Source: an uncultured Micrococcales bacterium
GTDB lineage: Bacteria > Actinomycetota > Actinomycetes > Actinomycetales > Microbacteriaceae
Reading direction: 5' to 3'
Length of the DNA: 8,270 bases
Assembly (NCBI GenBank): GCA_903927775.1
Contig: CAIYOE010000165.1
Span: forward strand, 1-8,270
In this document: positions 1-5,484 of the stretch, one piece after another
How the letters are laid out: every line of letters begins with the position of its first letter
Numbering within the stretch: position 1 is the first letter of the stretch
The notes under the pieces: model-generated
Databases searched by the model: none
What the model was told of the DNA's origin: nothing
The model's input: only the letters and a program-made list of their open reading frames with translations
Position numbers and translations under genes: made by a program

Positions 1-278
1 GGGACCGGTATCTCTAGCGAAACGTGATTCGGTACATCGAGGCGATCAAACCACCAGTTGGTGAGCTGGGTCAGGTACTTTCCCTTGTTTGGGATCGCCG
101 GGTCTAGAACGTGGTCGAAGGCGCTGACTCGATCGCTTGCCACCACCAAAATAAGGTGTTGCAATGCGGTTTCGGTGCTTTCGTAAAGGTCGCGAACCTT
201 GCCGCTGTAAACGTGCTTCCAACCAGGAATCTCGGTCGCTTGGCTTGGCTGGGAGGCTGCCGGCTGAACAGAAGTCAT
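1..278 (-). CDS. purC: SAICAR synthetase (phosphoribosylaminoimidazole-succinocarboxamide synthase), N-terminal part only
   Basis: The enzyme joins CAIR and L-aspartate using ATP to make SAICAR in de novo purine synthesis, in the cytosol. Only the first 92 residues are in the window; the gene runs off the left edge, and the family is usually about 290-300 residues in actinobacteria. I see the family's N-terminal nucleotide-binding segment SGKVRDLYE (about residues 25-33), the signature ASDRVSAFD (about 48-56), and the conserved stretch IPNKGKYLTQLTNWWF that follows. The ATG start (278-276) shares one base with the purD stop codon (TAATG), which fixes the start and suggests translational coupling to purD. 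A short hydrophilic leader (MTSVQPAASQPSQATEIPGW) precedes the conserved part. Another minus-strand reading frame here encodes no recognisable protein and is a shadow. The identification is firm; the C-terminal half cannot be judged. Confidence 0.95.
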   Translation of the reverse strand, partial: MTSVQPAASQPSQATEIPGWKHVYSGKVRDLYESTETALQHLILVVASDRVSAFDHVLDPAIPNKGKYLTQLTNWWFDRLDVPNHVSLEIPV

Positions 279-1531
279 TAGTTGGCAACCTTCTTGGCGA
301 TGTCGGTTCGGTAGTGCGAGCCCTCGAGCTTGATGTGCTCTATTGCCTGGTAGGCGTGCTTCCGGGCATGGGTAAAGTCTTTGCCTACTGCCACAACGCT
401 CAGCACACGCCCGCCGGTTGCCTCAATCGTGCCATCTGGCAGAGCCACGGTAGCCGCATGGCAAATCTCCACGCCTTCCACGGCAAGAGCGTGGTGCAGG
501 CCGTGAATCGGGCGGTTTGGTGCGGCGCTATCTGGGTAGCCTTCGCTGGCCAAAACTACAGTGATGGCAGCCTCATCGGTGAAAATTGGGTCCGGTGCGG
601 TCTCAAGGTTTCCGGTGGCGGCGGCCCGAAGCAACAGGGCCAGCGGAGTAATGAGTCGGCGCAACACCACCTGGGTTTCTGGGTCGCCAAATCGGGCGTT
701 GAATTCGATAACGCGGATTCCGCGAGCGGTCAGAATGAGTCCGCAGTAAAGCAAGCCCACAAATGGCTCACCCAGTCGGTTCATTTCATCGATGGTGGGT
801 TGAGCCACGGTTCGCTGCACTTCGTCTACGAAACCAGCTGGCAACCAAGGAAGCGGGCTGTAAGCACCCATTCCGCCAGTGTTTGGGCCTTTGTCGTCGT
901 TGTAGGCGCGTTTGAAATCCTGAGCCGGGGTCAACGGCATCACGGTGAGGCCATCGGCCAAGAAAAACAGCGATACCTCTTGGCCGTCTAGGAATTCCTC
1001 GACCAAAATGCCCATGTCGATGAACTTGCGAGCGTGAGCCATTGCGGCCTCGCGGTCGCTAGTCACGATTACTCCCTTGCCGGCAGCCAGGCCATCGGCT
1101 TTCACAACATAAGGTGCACCGAAGTCGTCTAGTGCGGCCTCGACTTCTTCTAGGGTTCGACATTCGTGTGCCATTCCGGTTGGGATATCCGCGGCGGCCA
1201 TTACCTCTTTTGCAAAACTCTTGGAGCCTTCTAGCTGCGCAGCTTTCTGCGAGGGCCCAAATACGGCGATGTCGGCTGCGCGCAGGGCATCGCTGACTCC
1301 GGCGACCAAGGGTGCTTCTGGGCCGATGATGGCAAGTTCGATGGCATGTTCCACGGCATAGGCGGTAACTGCGATTGGGTCGTTGGCGTTCAACGCGGCG
1401 CAGTGGACTTCTTGCGCAATGCCGGCGTTGCCTGGTGCCACGATGATGTTAGCCGCCGGAGTTCCGGTACGAATAAGACCTTTAACGATGGCGTGCTCGC
1501 GGGCGCCCGAACCCAAAACCAGTATCTTCAC
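278..1531 (-). CDS. purD: Phosphoribosylamine-glycine ligase (GAR synthetase)
   Basis: This is the second enzyme of de novo purine synthesis: phosphoribosylamine + glycine + ATP gives GAR. It is an ATP-grasp protein. The 417 residues match the usual 415-430. The N-terminal Rossmann-like loop reads MKILVLGSGAREHA (1-14), and the phosphoribosylamine-side motif IIGPEAPLVAG is at 68-78. The ATP-grasp lysine region VVKADGLAAGKGVIV is at 142-156, GPNTGGMGAYSP at 215-226, and the metal/ATP-binding signature FNARFGDPETQ at 277-287. The C-terminal domain is complete. The start is GTG at 1531; no Shine-Dalgarno precedes it and the conserved MKILVLGSG begins exactly there, so no earlier start is likely. 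The gene lies 22 nt after the histidine kinase stop and overlaps purC by one base. It may be read from the kinase transcript and also from its own leaderless promoter (see separate entry). Nothing appears damaged. Confidence 0.97.
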   Translation of the reverse strand: MKILVLGSGAREHAIVKGLIRTGTPAANIIVAPGNAGIAQEVHCAALNANDPIAVTAYAVEHAIELAIIGPEAPLVAGVSDALRAADIAVFGPSQKAAQLEGSKSFAKEVMAAADIPTGMAHECRTLEEVEAALDDFGAPYVVKADGLAAGKGVIVTSDREAAMAHARKFIDMGILVEEFLDGQEVSLFFLADGLTVMPLTPAQDFKRAYNDDKGPNTGGMGAYSPLPWLPAGFVDEVQRTVAQPTIDEMNRLGEPFVGLLYCGLILTARGIRVIEFNARFGDPETQVVLRRLITPLALLLRAAATGNLETAPDPIFTDEAAITVVLASEGYPDSAAPNRPIHGLHHALAVEGVEICHAATVALPDGTIEATGGRVLSVVAVGKDFTHARKHAYQAIEHIKLEGSHYRTDIAKKVAN

Positions 1532-1550
1532 GGGTCAAGTTTAACCCGTG
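1529..1550. repeat. Perfect inverted repeat over the purD start codon
   Basis: Seven-base arms CACGGGT (1529-1535) and ACCCGTG (1544-1550) match perfectly around an 8-nt AT-rich loop. On the minus strand the downstream arm ends with the GTG start codon of purD, and the loop contains the candidate -10 hexamer. The run lacks a U-tract, so a classic terminator after the kinase gene is unlikely. It could be an operator for a dimeric repressor or, in readthrough mRNA, a hairpin hiding the purD start. The repeat itself is directly seen; any function is inference. Confidence 0.5.
1532..1543 (-). promoter_or_regulatory. Candidate -10 element for leaderless purD transcription
   Basis: On the minus strand TAAACT (1543-1538) fits the actinobacterial -10 pattern TANNNT. 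It is followed by 6 nt and then the GTG start of purD, the spacing expected when transcription begins at the first base of the start codon. The absence of a Shine-Dalgarno before this GTG agrees with a leaderless mRNA. I find no convincing -35 hexamer 16-18 nt upstream, so the call stays tentative. Confidence 0.35.
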
Positions 1551-1553
1551 TGT

Positions 1554-2894
1554 TTAGGAGGGGATGGGCAGTCTGAGTTCAAAGCGGGCGCCGCCACTAT
1601 TGGGAAGGCAAACCAACGTGCCACCGTGGGCCTCGGCCAGGGCCCTGGAAATCGACAACCCCAAACCGCTGCCGCCCTTAGATCTAGCTCTATCGGTGTC
1701 GAGTCGAACGAAACGGCCAAAGATATTTTCCCGATCCGCGTCTGGCACACCGGGGCCGTCGTCGCTCACCAGCAGGGTTAGGAATTGCTCCGATACCTCA
1801 ACTTGGACATCGATGGTGGATCGAGTCCAGCGATTAGCGTTGCTGAGCAAGTTGTTGATCACCTGTTGGATTCGAACCGGGTCGGCCTGAAGCATGGTCG
1901 ATCCCTCGGCGCCAGAAAGCGTTGTTTCGAAATCACAGGTGAGCGCAAAGCCACCCACGGTGTCCCTAATCAGCTGCATGGCATCGATGAGTTGTTTTTG
2001 AACCTCATGCTTGGCCAATTCTTGAACGTCTAGCTGTGCCGCCAAGGTCAGGTCGCCAACGATTCGACTGGCGCGCTTGCCGTCGCGCACCACGGTCATC
2101 ATGGTTTCCTCGGCTAGCGCGCGCTGGGCGGCAGCTGATCGCTTGGTCAGGCTCAGGTCGCGAATCAGGTTGTCGGCCGCAGCGACCATCGATGAAATTG
2201 GGCTGCGGAGTTCGTGCGCAACATCGGCGCAGAGTTGGCGCAAACGGTTTTCAGCCGATTGGGTGCGAGTCAGCGAGTCCTCGAGTGAGTCCAACATGAG
2301 GTCGAACGCAACCGCGGTTCTGCCCAGTTCAGTGTTTGGATCCTCTACCTCAAGGCGCCCGCCCAACTCGCCCTCGGCGATTTTTGTTGCCAGCGAGGTC
2401 ATGTCATCTAGTGGACGAAGCGCGAGCTGCATGGCACGCCTAAGAGCCAAAGCCACCAGCAACATAACCAGGAGAGTTGCAGGGATACCGATCTCGAGAA
2501 TCTGAGTGAATAGTTCGGTTTGGTCGGTCTTTAGTGATGACACAGTGACCGTGACACCGGTGGCGGGTAGAACGGCTTGAACAGTGATGTACCGTCCGTC
2601 GTTGTCTGCGGTTTTAACCACGTAACTACCGGCCAACTTGGAGTAGATATCCTCTCCGTCTTTGGTGATCACAACACTGAAACCGGGAACACTCAGGCGG
2701 TCGGCAAGTTTGTCGGGCGAAAGCGTGGTTTCGAGCCGAGCGGCTTTGCTGAGGATCTGGTTTATTTGGGCACGCTGATTTTGATGCAGCAGCGGCCCAA
2801 GTGCCAGAGCGATTGTGGTCGTGACCACGACCGCTGCCAGCGCCACCGCTGCCAGGGCGGTGAAGATTACGCGAGACCGGAGCGACCTAAACAC
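1554..2894 (-). CDS. Membrane sensor histidine kinase of a two-component system
   Basis: This is a 446-residue orthodox transmembrane kinase that should autophosphorylate and pass the phosphate to the response regulator encoded just upstream. Order of parts: a first membrane helix at about 10-34, a short outside domain of roughly 95 residues (35-132) that I cannot assign to a known sensor fold, a second helix at about 134-152, a HAMP linker (about 153-208), and a HisKA domain with the H-box DVAHELRSPI (phosphoacceptor H227). The HATPase domain has an N-box around N347-N354 (INNLLSNAN), G1 at DDGPGVP (378-384), an F-box at ENIFGRFVRLD (389-399) and G2 at GGSGLGLSISRA. All catalytic motifs are intact. 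The start is GTG at 2894, 12 nt after the regulator stop, with no Shine-Dalgarno. The signal sensed is unknown; the partner membrane protein upstream is the best contextual clue. Confidence 0.92.
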   Translation of the reverse strand: MFRSLRSRVIFTALAAVALAAVVVTTTIALALGPLLHQNQRAQINQILSKAARLETTLSPDKLADRLSVPGFSVVITKDGEDIYSKLAGSYVVKTADNDGRYITVQAVLPATGVTVTVSSLKTDQTELFTQILEIGIPATLLVMLLVALALRRAMQLALRPLDDMTSLATKIAEGELGGRLEVEDPNTELGRTAVAFDLMLDSLEDSLTRTQSAENRLRQLCADVAHELRSPISSMVAAADNLIRDLSLTKRSAAAQRALAEETMMTVVRDGKRASRIVGDLTLAAQLDVQELAKHEVQKQLIDAMQLIRDTVGGFALTCDFETTLSGAEGSTMLQADPVRIQQVINNLLSNANRWTRSTIDVQVEVSEQFLTLLVSDDGPGVPDADRENIFGRFVRLDTDRARSKGGSGLGLSISRALAEAHGGTLVCLPNSGGARFELRLPIPS

Positions 2895-2906
2895 GTTTTG
2901 AGGCTA
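2895..2906 (-). promoter_or_regulatory. Candidate -10 element for leaderless kinase transcription
   Basis: The whole 12-nt gap between regulator and kinase reads, on the minus strand, TAGCCT followed by CAAAAC and then the GTG start. TAGCCT fits TANNNT and its 6-nt distance from the start codon is the same as the one before purD. No Shine-Dalgarno is present. A convincing -35 is not seen. This could be chance, because TANNNT is a loose pattern, and the kinase can also be read from the regulator transcript. Confidence 0.25.
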
Positions 2907-3593
2907 CTACTTGATCAGGTATCCAACGCCCCGCTTGGTGGCGATAAGTTCATCGATGCCACCCGCGGTGAGTTTTTTACGGAGGCTACTCATGTGTACC
3001 TCGACCAGATTTGGTTCGTAGGCTTCGTAACCCCAAACCTGGGTCAGCAAGAAGTTTTTGGTCAGCACGCGGCCTTTGGCATTCGCCAGTTCAGCCAGCA
3101 GACGGAATTCGGTCTTGGTTAGGCCCAGTGATTTTCCATCGATGGTGGCCGAGTAGTCTTCTTCCACCAACTCGAGCCCGCCGATTCGAATCGGCACGCT
3201 GAGCGATCCAGTTCTGCGAAGCACGGCACGAACTCGAAGCAACAGCTCACCGATCAGGATCGGCTTGGCCACGTAGTCGTCGGCTCCCAGGTTCAGCCCG
3301 GCAAGTTTGTCCTGGGTGGAATCGAGTGCACTCATAAAGATGACCGGGATACCAAGATCCTTGATTGCGGTTTTGCCGATGGTTAGGCCATCTACTCCCG
3401 GAAGCATGATGTCTAGCAAAACCAGCTCCGGGCGGGTTGCCTCGATCATCTTTAGTGCCTGGTTGCCGTCGGTTTCTACTCGAGTGCTATAGCCAGCCGC
3501 CCGAAGGGCAACCGAGATCTCGGTCGCCAAACCGACTTCGTCGTCTACCACCAAAATGCGTGGTTTAGTCTTTCCAGCTGCTGCCTGAGCCAT
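2907..3593 (-). CDS. OmpR/PhoB-family response regulator
   Basis: This is a cytosolic DNA-binding regulator of 228 residues, the normal length for the family. The receiver domain (about 12-124) has the acidic pair D17-D18 in ILVVDDE, phosphoacceptor D61 in LVLLDIMLPGVDG, the switch serine S88 in VIFMSALD, and the conserved lysine K110 in YVAKP. The C-terminal winged helix (about 133-228) shows the typical LTKTEFRLLAELANAKGRVL, VWGYEAYEPNLVEVHMSSLR and KRGVGYLIK segments. It should be phosphorylated by the kinase encoded 12 nt downstream and bind direct-repeat sites in target promoters. The ATG at 3593 has a good ribosome binding site; 11 residues precede the receiver fold. It lies 20 nt after the membrane protein gene, so that protein is a likely target or accessory. 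Its target sites are not known. Confidence 0.94.
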   Translation of the reverse strand: MAQAAAGKTKPRILVVDDEVGLATEISVALRAAGYSTRVETDGNQALKMIEATRPELVLLDIMLPGVDGLTIGKTAIKDLGIPVIFMSALDSTQDKLAGLNLGADDYVAKPILIGELLLRVRAVLRRTGSLSVPIRIGGLELVEEDYSATIDGKSLGLTKTEFRLLAELANAKGRVLTKNFLLTQVWGYEAYEPNLVEVHMSSLRKKLTAGGIDELIATKRGVGYLIK

Positions 3594-3599
3594 GGTTTT

Positions 3600-3605
3600 C
3601 CCTTC
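3600..3605 (-). promoter_or_regulatory. Ribosome binding site of the response regulator gene
   Basis: The minus strand reads GAAGGG, then AAAACC, then ATG, giving a 6-nt spacing. This is one of the clearest Shine-Dalgarno sequences on this strand, in contrast to the kinase and purD starts, and it supports the ATG at 3593. Confidence 0.6.
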
Positions 3606-3613
3606 GTCTGAAA

Positions 3614-4399
3614 CTAAGCCTTGATTTCGTCTTTTTTGGTGAGGCTCAGGTAGATCACCGATGCCAGAATCAGCGCCAAGAAAATGTAGCTGGTGTTGTT
3701 TGCACCGAGGCCGAGTCCGCCAGCTTTGGGAGCCTGCGATAGTAGGTCGCCCAGCGATGCACCCAACGGGCGAGTAAGAATGTAAGCAATCCAGAAGGCG
3801 GTGATTTCACCAATCACCTTGGTTCGCCAAAGGACAACAGCCAGGATGATGCCTGCAGCAAATATCACGAGCGAAAGTGCAAAGCCAAGGTTGAAAGACT
3901 CGGCAAACTGGTCTCCGGCACTGGTGCCAAGTGCGAAGGTGAACAGAATCGCGGCCCAGTAATAAGCCTCGCGCTTGGTGGTGGTAATGCTCTTCATGGC
4001 GAGAGACTTCTCTTGGCGGTGCCAAAGAACGAATACGCCAATCAAGATCACACCAAAGACCAGGGTGGTAACCCAGAGTTCAACGCCCAGGCCGTCGTGG
4101 AGGTTATCGGTGATCAGCGTGCCCGCAACGGAAACAAAAACGATGGTCAGCCAGTACACCCACGGGATGTATCTGCGAGCCCGGAACTGGAAGACCAGCA
4201 TGATTACCAGCGCGCTTCCCATCAAAGCGGAAATCACCTGAAGCCCCTGGGTGTCGGTGAGATGGAATGCGCTGGCCAGGTTGCCATTCAGGAAGTCGGC
4301 AAAGGTCTCGCCTACCGTGGTGGCAAGTACCTTGATAATCCAGAAAAAGGCGGTTACAGCCGGAACTTTCACAGCCATTTGGCGCGCAACAGAGGTCAT
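3614..4399 (-). CDS. COG4705-type integral membrane protein with four internal repeats
   Basis: This is a 261-residue, very hydrophobic protein of about eight membrane helices, resembling the uncharacterised membrane-protein family I know as COG4705; no function is established to my knowledge. Four repeats are visible, each an aromatic-W helix end with exact spacing W-x9-G-x4-D: W20/G30/D35, W83/G93/D98, W148/G158/D163 and W203/G213/D218. Typical segments are KVLATTVGETFADFL (23-37) and ILTRPLGASLGDLL (207-220). The acidic residue in each repeat inside or next to a helix suggests a transporter or ion-binding channel, but this is inference. I chose the ATG at 4399. The open frame extends to 4516, but the extra 39 residues (rich in G, S and R) look non-coding and would overlap the divergent plus-strand gene. 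The GAGG close before the ATG is too near to be a good ribosome site. It is first in the transcript with the two-component genes. Confidence 0.85.
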   Translation of the reverse strand: MTSVARQMAVKVPAVTAFFWIIKVLATTVGETFADFLNGNLASAFHLTDTQGLQVISALMGSALVIMLVFQFRARRYIPWVYWLTIVFVSVAGTLITDNLHDGLGVELWVTTLVFGVILIGVFVLWHRQEKSLAMKSITTTKREAYYWAAILFTFALGTSAGDQFAESFNLGFALSLVIFAAGIILAVVLWRTKVIGEITAFWIAYILTRPLGASLGDLLSQAPKAGGLGLGANNTSYIFLALILASVIYLSLTKKDEIKA

Positions 4400-4494
4400 G
4401 GCCTCAAGTCCACGGCATGAGACTGAGAGTTTCCTGAAGGGTATTAACAACGTGGCGCCCAATTGCGCTGCCCGTGAGCCACCAGAATGGAACC
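4400..4494. promoter_or_regulatory. Divergent intergenic region, probable site of both operon promoters
   Basis: These 95 nt separate the minus-strand membrane protein start from the plus-strand sterol-carrier-like start, so promoters for both directions should lie here or just inside the genes. A relatively AT-rich core GTATTAACAA (4441-4450) stands out. On the minus strand TACCCT (4443-4438) fits the loose TANNNT pattern, but no -35 at a good distance was found for either strand. The location argument is sound; the exact elements are not resolved. Confidence 0.4.
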
Positions 4495-4875
4495 ATGGCG
4501 AGGCGGCGTATTTCACTCATCGATGGCATGACTGCTGTCGAGCAAGTTCTGGCAGACGCCGATCTGAAGGCGGGCGGCCCGGTTTTTACCACCGCGGTGC
4601 GTTTCTTGTTAGAGGACTTAGCGGAGCGCATCCCCGGCAACACCGTGGAGGTTCGAGTGCCGCCACTTGGCGCAACGCAGTGCGTGCAAGGTCCAGCACA
4701 CCGCCGTGGCACGCCACCGAATGTAGTCGAGATGGACCCCAAAACCTGGTTTGATTTGGCGGTCGGAAGACTGTCTATAGAGCAGGCGCTCGCCGAAGTC
4801 CGCGTATTAGCAAGCGGAGTGCGTGCTTTGGAATTCGCTGAGGCCCTGCCTCTGATTCGCGGAAAGGCCGATTGA
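4495..4875 (+). CDS. Sterol-carrier-family protein of the purF neighbourhood
   Basis: This 126-residue soluble protein belongs to the small actinobacterial family annotated as 'sterol carrier family protein', commonly found directly upstream of purF (for example Rv0807 next to purF in Mycobacterium tuberculosis). The N-terminal half is helical (MARRRISLIDGMTAVEQVL). The family core is at 51-85, with VRVPPLGATQCVQGP (53-67), H69, RRGTPPNVVEMDP (70-82) and TWFDLAVG. A helical C-terminal part (SIEQALAEVRVLASGVRALEF) follows. No lipid or sterol role has been shown for this branch to my knowledge, and the name reflects fold similarity only. I take the ATG at 4495 because MARRR is the usual type of start. 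An in-frame GTG at 4474 would add seven residues. The gene ends one base before the next start, so it is the first gene of the plus-strand set. Confidence 0.8.
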   Translation: MARRRISLIDGMTAVEQVLADADLKAGGPVFTTAVRFLLEDLAERIPGNTVEVRVPPLGATQCVQGPAHRRGTPPNVVEMDPKTWFDLAVGRLSIEQALAEVRVLASGVRALEFAEALPLIRGKAD

Positions 4876-4876
4876 C

Positions 4877-5170
4877 ATGGCTCTGGAACTGACCTTTACC
4901 AACGAGTTGATTTACTGGCGCGGGCCGGCGCCGTTCTATTTTGTTCCGGTACCTGTCGCCGAGAGCGCGCTAATCAAGGCGAATGCGGCTGCGGTGTCCT
5001 ACGGCTGGGGAGTGATTCCCGCGGTTTGCCGATCCGGCGACGCCGAGTGGAGCACATCGCTGTTTCCAAAAAATGGCGGCTACCTGGTGCCTGTCAAAAA
5101 GTCCGTTTGGTCGCTGATGAAAATGGAACTTGGCGAGCCGGTGGAAATCGAACTTACAATCGACGTATGA
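4877..5170 (+). CDS. Stand-alone DUF1905 domain protein
   Basis: The 97 residues consist almost entirely of one DUF1905 domain, a small beta-barrel-like domain of unknown function. Recognisable parts are the WRGPAPFYFVPVP segment (14-26), YGWGVIPAVCR (42-52), WSTSLFPKNGGYLVPVK (58-74) and the C-terminal GEPVEIELTID. Many relatives carry a further C-terminal YdeI/OmdA-like region; this one does not, which is also common. The ATG at 4877 lies one base after the sterol-carrier-family stop. A purine-rich GGAAAGG (4861-4867) sits 9 nt upstream as a likely ribosome site. Its TGA overlaps the next gene's ATG (ATGA). Its role is unknown, and the tight packing only says that it is co-expressed with its neighbours. 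Confidence 0.85.
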   Translation: MALELTFTNELIYWRGPAPFYFVPVPVAESALIKANAAAVSYGWGVIPAVCRSGDAEWSTSLFPKNGGYLVPVKKSVWSLMKMELGEPVEIELTIDV

Positions 5171-5436
5171 GCGAAACCAAAGACCTGAATCTGCGACGAG
5201 CCCCAAAGTACCTGCCTTTCATTCTGTTTGGCGGCACCGTAGGTGTAATCGTGGGACTGATTCTGTTCTTTGCGACCGGTCAGCTGGCAAGCAAGGAGTG
5301 GGCATCGATGCTGGGCCTTCTGATTGTTGGGCCAGCGGCGATTGGCGCCGGAGCCGGTGTGGTGACTGCATCGATTATGGACGGTCGTTCGGTGGCAAAG
5401 GCGCGGCAAGTCCAAGCCGCTAAACTTGACCAGTAA
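5167..5436 (+). CDS. Small two-helix membrane protein of unknown function
   Basis: This 89-residue protein has a charged N-terminus (MSETKDLNLRRAPKY), a first hydrophobic helix at about 16-36 and a second, Gly/Ala-rich one at about 47-69. A short basic cytosolic tail (DGRSVAKARQVQAAKLDQ) follows. This hairpin plan with the R/K-rich ends inside suggests both termini face the cytosol. Similar short proteins occur before purF in related actinobacteria, sometimes carrying names such as 'Trk-like' that I do not consider supported. The ATG at 5167 overlaps the DUF1905 stop in an ATGA arrangement, typical of translational coupling. The same frame is open further upstream to 5026, but that part overlaps DUF1905 in another frame and reads like shadow sequence, so the start is at 5167. 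Confidence 0.75.
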   Translation: MSETKDLNLRRAPKYLPFILFGGTVGVIVGLILFFATGQLASKEWASMLGLLIVGPAAIGAGAGVVTASIMDGRSVAKARQVQAAKLDQ

Positions 5437-5440
5437 AGCC

Positions 5441-5468
5441 CACTGATTTCTTCTGTCGGGCACTGATT
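5441..5468 (+). repeat. Direct repeat CACTGATT x2 in the spacer before purF
   Basis: CACTGATT occurs at 5441-5448 and again at 5461-5468, exactly 20 bp apart, in the 48-nt gap between the small membrane protein and purF. A spacing of about two helical turns puts both copies on the same DNA face, as in operators of OmpR-type regulators or other tandem binders. The repeat is seen directly. An operator role is inference, and two 8-mers this close could arise by chance. Confidence 0.3.
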
Positions 5469-5475
5469 CAGATTC

Positions 5476-5480
5476 GAGGT
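5476..5480 (+). promoter_or_regulatory. Ribosome binding site of purF
   Basis: GAGGT lies 4 nt before the GTG at 5485. It is the main support for the GTG start rather than the in-frame ATG at 5521, which has no purine-rich stretch before it. Confidence 0.5.
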
Positions 5481-5484
5481 TGCC

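Noticed and set aside
46..288. 80-residue minus-strand frame at the left end
   Set aside because: The neighbouring frame on the same strand encodes unmistakable PurC, so this R/P-rich frame is an out-of-frame shadow.
164..991. 275-residue plus-strand open frame opposite purD
   Set aside because: It lies antisense to a clearly conserved enzyme, has no recognisable domain and its composition looks like codon-mirrored purD; treated as a shadow.
4400..4516. Upstream extension of the membrane protein to 4516
   Set aside because: The 39 extra residues are not hydrophobic or family-like and would overlap the start of the divergent plus-strand gene; the ATG at 4399 fits better.
4251..4754. 167-residue plus-strand frame across the divergent region
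   Set aside because: It overlaps the membrane protein and the sterol-carrier gene in another frame and is rich in R, S and H without any motif.
5421..5431. 11-mer TAAACTTGACC shared with the minus-strand region just before purD (1543-1533)
   Set aside because: Its location near both purF and purD is tempting as a shared operator, but matches of 11 bases are expected by chance many times over in 8 kb on both strands, and this copy lies in the coding end of the small membrane protein.
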